Shown here: piece by piece, positions 1 to 6,357 of the stretch | How the letters are laid out: each line of letters opens with the position of its first letter | Numbering within the stretch: position 1 is the first letter of the stretch | Source: JBBITI01 sp037440885 | GTDB lineage: Bacteria; Chloroflexota; Dehalococcoidia; Dehalococcoidales; UBA2162 | Assembly (NCBI GenBank): GCA_037440885.1 | Contig: JBBITI010000084.1 | Coordinates: forward strand, 1-10,212 | Length of the DNA: 10,212 nucleotides | Reading direction: 5' to 3' | Translations under genes and position numbers: made by a program | Notes under the pieces: generated by a model | The model's input: only the letters and a program-made list of their open reading frames with translations | What the model was told of the DNA's origin: nothing | The model's database searches: none

Positions 1-53
1 AGATTCTTCATCAACATTAAGACTATACCACACGACAAATTCAGTGTCAATAC

Positions 54-1613
54 TTAATTTTTTAAATGGTCATGGTCTTTTTTTTCCGGATCGGCATGCA
101 ATAATGGAATTCCCTGACTCCGGCGATAGATGAAGTACAGACAACCGCCAAAAATCAGCCATGCAAGACCGATCCACCAACTATGTGGCTGGATAAAGAC
201 AACGACGACCCAGATTATGATTGTTGTAATCAAGCCCAAGATCGCTGTCACCGGAAACTGGTAGCCCTTTATTTTAATATTGCCCAGTAAACGAAAAGGT
301 CGCGGTAGGTCCGGGTACCTCATACGCAATCGGAGAATCGATGCATGGGCTGATGCCGAACTCAGCAAAGACCCGAAGACATAGAGCGCAGCCAACCCAG
401 CGAAGAGGTTCACGGCAAAAAACCCGGGTATTAACAAAACAATCGATACCATGCTGAAAACCACGATTGCCAGGTAGGGGGTACGAAACCGGTGATGGAT
501 TCGACTGACCGTCGCCGGTAACTGGCGGCGCTTCGAAAGATTATAGGTTAGACGCGTCATCCCTAATATACCGGTATTGGTTGCCATCAATAAGATACTC
601 ACCGCAAGGATGCTGACCAACCCGGGCAACCAGTTTTGCACATAGGTCAGTATTTTTATGACTACAGCGCGAAACATATCCGATTGGATTCCACTGACAA
701 TCTGTTCAGGGATGATTGCCCCGGACACGGCACCGGCGATACCGGCAACCGGGTTTCTGGCCCAGCCGTTCTCAGGGTCACCTAATTGCTGCGGTGTCAT
801 GGCCGAGAGAGCCACCAGCGAAATTCCGGCAAAGAGAATCAGAACCGTGACCACCATTAAGATATATGTCTGCGGCATTTTCTTTTCCGGTTTTTTTGCT
901 TCCTCGGCATGCTGGGCTATCGATTCTACACCGGTAAAACATAATGCCGCCACCGCCACTCCGAATATCAAATTAGGTACCGAAGGCCAGTTTCCTACGC
1001 CAAACATATGTTGAACCAAAATTGAAGGATCGGGGATCAGGATCAACAACATGCCCAGAACAATCAGAATGATCAGTACCAAGATATCGAGCGTCACAAA
1101 CAATACAGTAAATCGAGTCCATTCTCCGACGCCGGCGGCATTCATTCCCATCAGCAGGAGGATAATGATCATCGAAGCTGTTGTACCCGGAACCGGATCG
1201 TTCAATACCGGCCAAAAATGACTTAAATAAGGGGGTATGGTATAAGCAGCGATGGCAACGGTGACCACGTAACTCAGCATGAGCACCCAACCGCTGCTAA
1301 AACCAACTATGTCATTAAAAGCGAGGCGGGCGTAGTTGGATGAACCGCCACCTTCGGGAACCATAGCCGAACCTTCGGCATAGGTCAAAGCATTAAAGAT
1401 ATAAATGATTCCGGCGATACCCAGGGCAACCGGTGTCGCACCGAGGGCAACGAGGGCGATGACGCCCAGAGCATAATAAATCGAGGAACCGACATGGCCG
1501 TATCCAATACTGAACAAGCCCGGAATCCCCAGGACACGATGCAGCCGGTAAGGCTTGATACGGGGCGGTCGCACCACTCTATCTCCCGGCTTCAACCGCC
1601 AATTGACATTCAT
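54..1613 (-). CDS. APC-superfamily amino acid (or related solute) permease
   Basis: Polytopic inner-membrane secondary transporter of the amino acid-polyamine-organocation superfamily, about 519 residues, a normal family length, with roughly 12-14 hydrophobic segments. Seen: the TM1 unwound motif GYGHVGSSIYYALG (residues 37-50), the TM2-TM3 signature with EGSAMVPEGGGSSNYARLAF (80-99), FTGVESIAQHAEEAKKPEKKMP-type TM6 and cytosolic loop (226-247), and the loop TRLTYNLSKRRQLP followed by HHRFRTPY (353-380) that precedes the later helices. A long polar loop (about 271-312) and a charged tail (508-519) are visible. I chose ATG at 1613 because GGAG lies 5 nt upstream; a GTG at 1628 would add five residues but has a weaker site. 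It is divergent from a Usp gene and two TrkA-type genes, which suggests regulation by cytosolic sensors. The substrate cannot be told; amino acid is the default, and K+ (as in KimA/Kup relatives) is a weaker alternative. Confidence 0.9.
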   Translation of the reverse strand: MNVNWRLKPGDRVVRPPRIKPYRLHRVLGIPGLFSIGYGHVGSSIYYALGVIALVALGATPVALGIAGIIYIFNALTYAEGSAMVPEGGGSSNYARLAFNDIVGFSSGWVLMLSYVVTVAIAAYTIPPYLSHFWPVLNDPVPGTTASMIIILLLMGMNAAGVGEWTRFTVLFVTLDILVLIILIVLGMLLILIPDPSILVQHMFGVGNWPSVPNLIFGVAVAALCFTGVESIAQHAEEAKKPEKKMPQTYILMVVTVLILFAGISLVALSAMTPQQLGDPENGWARNPVAGIAGAVSGAIIPEQIVSGIQSDMFRAVVIKILTYVQNWLPGLVSILAVSILLMATNTGILGMTRLTYNLSKRRQLPATVSRIHHRFRTPYLAIVVFSMVSIVLLIPGFFAVNLFAGLAALYVFGSLLSSASAHASILRLRMRYPDLPRPFRLLGNIKIKGYQFPVTAILGLITTIIIWVVVVFIQPHSWWIGLAWLIFGGCLYFIYRRSQGIPLLHADPEKKDHDHLKN

Positions 1614-1687
1614 CGCCACTCCGTTCACAGTATTTCCCGTCCGGGGAAAACCAAAGAATATCAGACCGACCGCTGTATACTATCAAA

Positions 1688-1717
1688 ATTATACCCTGGA
1701 ATTCCATAAGCCGATAA
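1688..1717 (-). promoter_or_regulatory. putative promoter of the APC permease
   Basis: On the minus strand a perfect TATAAT lies at 1688-1693, with a poor -35 (TTATCG, 1712-1717) at 18 nt spacing. Transcription would start near 1681, giving a leader of about 65-70 nt before the ATG at 1613. The -10 match is strong and the -35 weak, so an activator may be needed or this may be chance in an AT-rich spacer. Confidence 0.35.
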
Positions 1718-1741
1718 AATAGCTTTACGAAAGCTGCGCTA

Positions 1742-1770
1742 TTGTTTAATGTTTTCATACCGACTATAAT
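1742..1770 (+). promoter_or_regulatory. putative promoter of the Usp gene, giving an almost leaderless mRNA
   Basis: TTGTTT (1742-1747), a 17-nt spacer, and a perfect TATAAT (1765-1770). The start point would fall near 1777, only about 8 nt before the ATG at 1785, and no Shine-Dalgarno sequence precedes that ATG. The two facts fit each other: a very short leader leaves no room for a ribosome-binding site. Together with the minus-strand element it makes a divergent promoter region of about 155 nt. Confidence 0.5.
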
Positions 1771-1784
1771 AACCAGAACCTGAT

Positions 1785-2222
1785 ATGAAATCTGTGGAAC
1801 TGGAATACAATAAAATCCTGGTGCCGGTAAACGGTTCAAAAGCCGATGATGAAGCCGTGCGACTAGCATGCCGCCTAGCCAAAAAAAACAAAAGCAAGAT
1901 ATGGGCGGTCTGTGTCATCACCGTGAAACGGGCGCTACCGCTTGACGCCGAACTGGATGAGGAAACGCGGCGCGGCGAAGAAATTCTCGACAGAGCGGAG
2001 CGGGTCGCTGAAGAGCAGGAATATGAGATAGAGACTGATTTGCTCCAGGCCCGCGAAGCCGGTCCCACAATTGTCGACGAAGCGATCGAACATGATGCAG
2101 ACCTTATTCTGATGGGCGTAGAATACCAGCGGAGTTTCGGCCAGTTCAGCATGGGCAGCATTCTTCCCTATGTATTAAGAAATGCGCCCACTCGTGTTAT
2201 ACTATATCAGGTACGTACTTAA
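1785..2222 (+). CDS. universal stress protein (UspA family) with altered nucleotide motif
   Basis: Single-domain Usp protein, 145 residues, the usual length. Seen: the beta1 start NKILVPVNGS (9-18), an acidic helical mid-section (57-80), LILMG (107-111) and the closing GS...LRNAPTRVIL (124-140). Family members that bind ATP carry G-X2-G-X9-G-(S/T) and an Asp after beta1. Here the spacing is kept but the second glycine is Tyr114 (G111, Y114, G124-S125), and the beta1 Asp is Asn16, so ATP binding is doubtful. Cytosolic; Usp domains are known as partners or fused tails of APC-type transporters, and this gene is divergent from one. It is followed 21 nt downstream by a TrkA-like gene. No ribosome-binding site precedes the ATG; a strong -10 element sits so close that the mRNA may be nearly leaderless. 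Role inferred: sensor or regulator of the neighbouring transporter. Confidence 0.9.
   Translation: MKSVELEYNKILVPVNGSKADDEAVRLACRLAKKNKSKIWAVCVITVKRALPLDAELDEETRRGEEILDRAERVAEEQEYEIETDLLQAREAGPTIVDEAIEHDADLILMGVEYQRSFGQFSMGSILPYVLRNAPTRVILYQVRT
2175..2203 (+). promoter_or_regulatory. possible internal promoter for the TrkA pair
   Basis: TTAAGA (2175-2180), 17-nt spacer, TATACT (2198-2203), inside the 3' end of the Usp gene. It would start transcription near 2210, about 34 nt before the first trkA-like ATG. The match is 4/6 and 5/6 to the sigma-70 consensus. It lies in coding sequence, so chance is a real alternative. Confidence 0.3.
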
Positions 2223-2243
2223 ACAGTATGTAAGCTTCTCATT

Positions 2244-2651
2244 ATGAAGATATTAATCATGGGCTGCGGTCGCACGGGGGCTCGTCTGGCCGGAATGCTG
2301 GATACTGCCGGTCACCAGGTTATTATCATTGACACCGATTCTTACGCTTTCAGGCGTCTTCCCGTTGATTTTCGCGGCACTGCACTGGTCGGCAACGGTC
2401 TTGATAAAGAAGCGCTGCGCAAAGCCGGCATACAGGACGTTAAAGTATTCGTTGCGATAAGCCAGGAGGACAACCGCAATATCATGGCTGCCCAGATTGC
2501 CAAGCATATCTTCAATATCGAAAGCGTCATCTGCCGGATTTATGATCCGTTAAGGCAGGAAATATTTGAAAAACTCGGTATCGAGACTTTTAGTCCGACG
2601 ACATTATTTGCAAGATTGCTTCAAGAGAAAATCGAGAGCAAAGGAAGCTGA
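2244..2651 (+). CDS. TrkA-like potassium-transport regulator, RCK_N (NAD-binding) domain only
   Basis: Cytosolic Rossmann-fold regulator of K+ channels/transporters, 135 residues, consisting of the TrkA_N/RCK_N domain alone. Seen: beta1 and the dinucleotide loop MKILIMGCGRTG (1-12; G7, G9, G12), an acidic end of beta2 (IIIDTD, Asp30) that selects NAD(H), VGNGLD (49-54) where the family has a GD(G/A) turn, AISQEDNRNIMAAQIAK (71-87), and RIYDP (98-102). No RCK_C domain follows. Escherichia coli TrkA is a fused N-C-N-C chain; here the halves are separate, and this half also lacks its C domain. The stop overlaps the next start (TGATG), so translation is coupled and a hetero-complex with the next protein is likely. 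No clear ribosome-binding site precedes the ATG. No TrkH/KtrB membrane partner is visible in the window. Confidence 0.88.
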   Translation: MKILIMGCGRTGARLAGMLDTAGHQVIIIDTDSYAFRRLPVDFRGTALVGNGLDKEALRKAGIQDVKVFVAISQEDNRNIMAAQIAKHIFNIESVICRIYDPLRQEIFEKLGIETFSPTTLFARLLQEKIESKGS

Positions 2652-3319
2652 TGTATATCGTTGTCGTAGGCGGTGGGCGCGTCGGTTATTATCTCACCAA
2701 AGCGCTTCTTGATGAGCAGCATGAAGTAGTTCTCGTCGAAAAAGAAGCCGCCATCTGCGATACTATCAACGAAGAGTTGGGCAGCGTTTGTATTCGCGGC
2801 GATGGTTCTGAAGTGGCAGTTCTGACCGAAATCGGAACGAATCGCGCTGATATGTTCGTTGCGGTTACCGGCAATGACGAAGATAACCTGGTATCCTGCC
2901 AGATTGCAAAACATCATTTCAAGGTTAACGTTACCATTGCCCGGGTATCAAACCCCAACAACGCCGAACTTTTTAAAAAGCTGGGGATTAATATCACCAT
3001 AGTCAGCACAAATCTCATCCTCGAAAGTATAACAGCTTTACTGCCTACCCATACCCTCACTCACCTGATGTCGGTCCGGGAACAGGGCCTGGAAATCGTA
3101 GATATCAAGATTTTCAAGGATTCGTCCACAATAGGCAAGGCGATAAAAAATATCAAATTACCCCCAAATACCATCCTTTCCCTGGTAATCCGTAAGGGTA
3201 CCCGGCCTTTTGTCCCCTCTGCAGAAACGGTAATTCAAGTCGAAGACCAGATAATCGCCGCTACTTCAGCCGATTCCGAGGCACAACTCCGGCGCACTCT
3301 CAATGAATCAGACATATAA
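2651..3319 (+). CDS. trkA: TrkA family potassium uptake protein (RCK_N + RCK_C)
   Basis: Cytosolic regulatory subunit of a Trk/Ktr-type K+ system, 222 residues, the normal size for a one-unit TrkA. Residues 1-120 form the RCK_N Rossmann domain: VVVGGGRVG (4-12), acidic end of beta2 (VLVEK, Glu30) typical of NAD(H) binding, RGDGS (49-53), VTGNDEDNLVSCQIAK (72-87), RVSNP (98-102). Residues about 140-216 form the RCK_C ligand-binding domain (GLEIVDIKI, SSTIGKAIKNIKLPPNTILSLVIR pattern, then PSAETVIQVEDQIIA). An AAGGA sequence lies just ahead of the ATG, and the start overlaps the previous stop by 1 nt. RCK_C domains can bind c-di-AMP or other ligands in some families; that is not provable here. 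The pair lies beside an APC permease instead of trkH, so the target transporter is open. Confidence 0.92.
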   Translation: MYIVVVGGGRVGYYLTKALLDEQHEVVLVEKEAAICDTINEELGSVCIRGDGSEVAVLTEIGTNRADMFVAVTGNDEDNLVSCQIAKHHFKVNVTIARVSNPNNAELFKKLGINITIVSTNLILESITALLPTHTLTHLMSVREQGLEIVDIKIFKDSSTIGKAIKNIKLPPNTILSLVIRKGTRPFVPSAETVIQVEDQIIAATSADSEAQLRRTLNESDI

Positions 3320-3353
3320 ATTGGTTCCTCTCCGGTAACCTACAGCACGGGTT

Positions 3354-3382
3354 TTGACGTTCGGCATTTTTCGCGGTAAATT
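3354..3382 (+). promoter_or_regulatory. probable promoter of comEA-comEC
   Basis: TTGACG (3354-3359, 5/6), an exact 17-nt spacer, and TAAATT (3377-3382, 4/6) in the 101-nt gap after trkA. Transcription would begin near 3389 and leave a leader of about 32 nt before the ATG at 3421. No convincing intrinsic terminator for the upstream genes is visible in the same gap. Confidence 0.5.
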
Positions 3383-3420
3383 ATTGCTTATTGTCTTATT
3401 ACTGTCCTGAAAATTATCAT

Positions 3421-3930
3421 ATGACGTTTTCACAAAAGACTAACTGGATGCGGGCGCTCTCGCTACTGGGACTGATCATTATCGCTGTGACCGGTATTAT
3501 CGTCCTGCGAACCCGTTATCATCACCCCACTCTCCTGGAAATTAATGAGGGGCAACCCGAAATTAAAGGCGGCAGCATCTACATTGACGGTGCAGTAACA
3601 GCACCCGGATATTATCCTTTTCGTCCGGACGATACTATAGCCGATTTAATCGAGTCCGCCGGGGGCATCAACGGCCAAGTCGATTCTTTCCGATTACTGG
3701 CTTCTTTTGCACACGAAGAGAGTAAACCTCAAAAAATAAATATCAACCGGGCTGAAGCCTGGCTGTTGAAGGCATTACCCGGGATCGGAGAAACACTCGC
3801 CCGGCGTATCGTGGACTATCGTCTGCAAAACGGCTCTTTTCACGATACATCAGGTCTATTAAAGATATCGGGCATCGGTAAGACCGAGTACGAGCGAATC
3901 CGTGATTTGATCACCGTCTCCGGTGATTGA
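3421..3930 (+). CDS. comEA: ComEA family DNA-binding competence protein (TM anchor, SLBB, helix-hairpin-helix)
   Basis: Membrane-anchored DNA receptor for natural transformation, which binds incoming double-stranded DNA outside the membrane and hands it to ComEC. From the ATG at 3421 the product has 169 residues: one N-terminal membrane segment (about 11-29), a SLBB-like domain (about 50-95, with IYIDGAVTAPGYYPF and DDTIADLIESAGG), and a tandem helix-hairpin-helix DNA-binding domain (106-169; ININRAEAWLLKALPGIGETLARRI and ISGIGKTEYERI, the two hairpins being PGIG and SGIG). This order is that of ComEA in Gram-positive-type bacteria. A TTG at 3391 is in frame and would add 10 residues, but ATG 3421 gives the usual short tail before the membrane helix. 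No ribosome-binding site is obvious. comEC starts 14 nt downstream, in the order normal for a competence operon. Confidence 0.93.
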   Translation: MTFSQKTNWMRALSLLGLIIIAVTGIIVLRTRYHHPTLLEINEGQPEIKGGSIYIDGAVTAPGYYPFRPDDTIADLIESAGGINGQVDSFRLLASFAHEESKPQKININRAEAWLLKALPGIGETLARRIVDYRLQNGSFHDTSGLLKISGIGKTEYERIRDLITVSGD

Positions 3931-3944
3931 AAAGCCGGTGAATA

Positions 3945-4172
3945 ATGCCGACGATTTGTGTTGCTTCCGCCTGGTTACTCGGCATAATCCTCGGCTACAT
4001 TATGCAACCAAAACCATGGTTTTTCGCAATCGGATTGCTGCCGATTCCTCTTTTGTTTGCTCCATTTATGCGTAAAAAATGGCTGATTGTAGTGCCGCTC
4101 CTTATGCAGGAATTATTTTCCCCCCAGATACCGACCTGCAAAGCTATAACGGAACCGGTATCCTGGAAATAG
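3945..4172 (+). CDS. comEC: ComEC N-terminal membrane segment, cut off from the main ORF by a frameshift
   Basis: This short frame begins at an ATG 14 nt after comEA and encodes two clear hydrophobic helices (ICVASAWLLGIILGYIM and PWFFAIGLLPIPLLFAPFM) plus the start of a third (WLIVVPLLM), divided by short basic turns. ComEC proteins normally start with exactly such helices ahead of an OB-fold domain. Here the frame runs into a polar, uncharacteristic tail and stops at 4170-4172, while the rest of ComEC continues in the -1 frame from 4079. Restoring one base between about 4104 and 4125 would join the two into a product of about 785 residues, a normal ComEC length. Candidate sites are the ATG-CAG junction near 4104-4108 (a lost G would give MAGIIF) and the run of six C at 4120-4125. 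So this is most likely the true start of comEC, not a separate gene. Confidence 0.75.
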   Translation: MPTICVASAWLLGIILGYIMQPKPWFFAIGLLPIPLLFAPFMRKKWLIVVPLLMQELFSPQIPTCKAITEPVSWK

Positions 4173-6301
4173 AAGGGACACTCAGCCGCAACCCGGAAAA
4201 CACCCCGAAAAGCACCCGGCTATATTTGAGTGCTTCATCCCTACGCGAAAATGGGCGATGGAGAGATGTCTCCGGGACAGTATTAATCTTCACCAACCGT
4301 TATCCGGAATATAAATACGGTGACCGGTTAATTTTGCACGGCATTCTGCAGGATCCGAAAGTCAAAGTTGACGCTGATTACGCTACCTTTCTGGCGCAGC
4401 AGGGAATCTATTCCACCATGTCCTACCCCCAAATTACCGTCGCGGGCCAAGGGGGTTCTCCGCTGCTACGATGGCTTCATACCACGCGTGATGCAATCGC
4501 CGGAACACTCGCCAGAATTCTACCGGAACCGCAAGCTTCGCTCGCCCAGGGAATCACGTTAGGCATGCGCGGCAATATCCCCACGTCACTCAAGGAGGAC
4601 TTTGCCAGAACCGGAACAACGCACCTTCTCGCCATTTCCGGGATCAATCTCACTATCGTTGCCGGAATCCTGGTAAGCGCCGCTTTGAAACTCTTCGGAA
4701 GACGTTACCATATTCATATCTTCCTGACACTGGCAATCATACTGATTTATGCCTGGCTGACCGGTTTGCAACCGCCAGTGCTACGGGCAACGGTAATGCT
4801 TGCGTTCTTTTTGGGCGCCGACCTTTTCGGACGGCAGAAAAGCACGATCATCGCTCTTTTGCTGGCGGCTTGCCTGATGAGCCTTTTCGATCCCGACGTG
4901 CTGCGAGAAGCTTCCTTTCAATTAAGCTTCCTGGCAATGACCGGGCTTATTTTTATTGCATCCCCTCTCCAGAATGCAGTTCAGAACCGGTTAGACCGTC
5001 TCACTGATAACCGCAATGTTGCCGCCCTCCTCAACATTGTGAGCAGCGGTTTCATTGCCAGCCTAGGTGCAACGATCACAACCTGGCCACTGGTTGCTTA
5101 CTATTTCGGGATATATTCCTGGATCGGACCGCTGGCAACCGTCATTACTATACCAGTCTTACCAGCGATCATCCTTACATCAATACTCTCCGGAACGATC
5201 GGTCTTTTCCTGCTACCCATTGGTCAATTCATCGGCTGGGCGGCCTGGTTTCCTTTGTCTTACCTTATTACCGCAGTTACAGCGCTTGCCCGGTTTCCCG
5301 GAATATCCTTCGGTCTGCACGATCTGTCAGTGATATATATCCTGCTTTATTACACGCTTCTGATTGTGATACTGATCTGGATTAGAAGAAAGACGTGGCT
5401 GACGGTACCGTATAAGGTTGTAATGTACGGGTTTTCCCGGGTACCGTTTAAATGGGTTGCAACACCTACCGCAGCGTTGGCTATCGTTATCTGGCTATGG
5501 ATATTTACAATACCGGACGAAAACGTCCATATCAGTTTCCTCAATGTCGGTCAGGGCGATGCAATCTTAATTGAGAAAGGTTCTCGACAAATTCTGATCG
5601 ACGGCGGTCCGGAACCACACGCAACAACCAACGCGCTCGGTAAAAAAATGCCGTTCTGGGACCGCACGATCGACCTCGTTGTTTTGACCCACCCTGATAA
5701 TGATCACCTTGGCGGGCTTATCGCCATACTGGAACGTTATCATGTCAACACAGTTTTAGCACCCAATGTTAATGAAAATTCGCCTCTCTACGAAGCATGG
5801 CTGGCTACGATATCAAAAAAGCCGGTCAAATCGTTGACGGCAACCGCCGGACATACTATTTCGCTCGGCAATGATCTCACCATCACCGTCCTGAACCCGC
5901 CACCGAACGAGCATCTCTCAGCGAGGACACCGGTAAACGAATTTTCGGTGGTGCTGCACGTCCGGGCAGGTAATATCAGCTTCCTGCTGACCGGCGATCT
6001 CGGCACAACCGGCGAACAACGGCTGATAGATGAACGGATACCGCTAAAAAGCACCGTCCTGAAAGTAGGCCATCACGGCTCGACAACTTCTACAGGAGCC
6101 GATTTCTTGAGGGCGGTTGCGCCGCGTGCCGCTGTGATTTCAGTCGGCCAGGGCAACCGTTTCGGTCATCCCAATCCAGAGGTCGTGCAAAAGCTCGAGA
6201 GAATAATGGGAACGGAACGGATTTACCGCACTGACCATCACGGAACAATCGAATTTATCACTGACGGTACACGGCTCTGGGTGGTGACCGATAATCCTTG
6301 A
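4079..6301 (+). CDS. comEC: ComEC/Rec2 DNA-uptake channel protein (main body; N-terminus in another frame)
   Basis: Inner-membrane channel of natural transformation, which passes single-stranded DNA into the cell; its metallo-beta-lactamase-like domain is the likely nuclease for the other strand. In this 740-residue frame: an OB-fold/DUF4131 region (about 28-110), a Competence domain with many helices (about 140-430; signatures HLLAISGINLT near 183 and GLQPPVLRATVM near 228), more helices to about 480, then the beta-lactamase-like domain (483-740) with FLNVGQGDAILI, DGGP (about 507), the metal-binding loop THPDNDHLGG (537-546), LLTGD (about 636) and GHHGS (about 664). The ATG at 4079 follows directly on an in-frame stop at 4073 and reads MADCSAAPY, unlike a ComEC N-terminus, so this start is probably not used; the real one is ATG 3945 in the other frame. 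Whether the break is a mutation or an assembly error cannot be told from one sequence. Confidence 0.92.
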   Translation: MADCSAAPYAGIIFPPDTDLQSYNGTGILEIEGTLSRNPENTPKSTRLYLSASSLRENGRWRDVSGTVLIFTNRYPEYKYGDRLILHGILQDPKVKVDADYATFLAQQGIYSTMSYPQITVAGQGGSPLLRWLHTTRDAIAGTLARILPEPQASLAQGITLGMRGNIPTSLKEDFARTGTTHLLAISGINLTIVAGILVSAALKLFGRRYHIHIFLTLAIILIYAWLTGLQPPVLRATVMLAFFLGADLFGRQKSTIIALLLAACLMSLFDPDVLREASFQLSFLAMTGLIFIASPLQNAVQNRLDRLTDNRNVAALLNIVSSGFIASLGATITTWPLVAYYFGIYSWIGPLATVITIPVLPAIILTSILSGTIGLFLLPIGQFIGWAAWFPLSYLITAVTALARFPGISFGLHDLSVIYILLYYTLLIVILIWIRRKTWLTVPYKVVMYGFSRVPFKWVATPTAALAIVIWLWIFTIPDENVHISFLNVGQGDAILIEKGSRQILIDGGPEPHATTNALGKKMPFWDRTIDLVVLTHPDNDHLGGLIAILERYHVNTVLAPNVNENSPLYEAWLATISKKPVKSLTATAGHTISLGNDLTITVLNPPPNEHLSARTPVNEFSVVLHVRAGNISFLLTGDLGTTGEQRLIDERIPLKSTVLKVGHHGSTTSTGADFLRAVAPRAAVISVGQGNRFGHPNPEVVQKLERIMGTERIYRTDHHGTIEFITDGTRLWVVTDNP

Positions 6302-6326
6302 CTCAATCATCAGTTGGCGGTAATCT
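6298..6326 (+). promoter_or_regulatory. possible promoter of the PK_C-moaB-moeA set
   Basis: TTGACT (6298-6303) overlaps the comEC stop codon; after a 17-nt spacer comes TAATCT (6321-6326), which keeps the T, A and final T of the -10. It would start transcription near 6333 and give a leader of about 25 nt holding the GGGAGG ribosome-binding site. The 56-nt gap after comEC leaves room for it. Confidence 0.4.
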
Positions 6327-6345
6327 AAAGCTAGTAATTTCGTCC

Positions 6346-6351
6346 GGGAGG
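6346..6351 (+). promoter_or_regulatory. strong ribosome-binding site that fixes the PK_C start
   Basis: GGGAGG, 6 nt ahead of ATG 6358. It is the clearest Shine-Dalgarno sequence in the window and decides between this ATG and the in-frame TTG at 6298. Confidence 0.75.
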
Positions 6352-6357
6352 CTTGAC

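Noticed and set aside
1..53. Possible terminator or neighbouring gene at the left edge
   Set aside because: Too short and AT-rich; no hairpin on the minus strand after the permease stop and no open frame that could be judged.
1739..2161. Ser-rich minus-strand open frame over the Usp gene
   Set aside because: Antisense shadow of the Usp coding sequence; low-complexity Ser/Arg composition and no ribosome-binding site or motif.
3320..3353. Terminator after trkA
   Set aside because: No stem longer than 4 bp with a following T run could be found in the gap.
4110..4130. Programmed frameshift in comEC
   Set aside because: The C6 run does not form a classic X-XXY-YYZ slippery site in the upstream frame, no downstream stem-loop stands out, and ComEC is not known to use recoding; an indel or assembly error is simpler.
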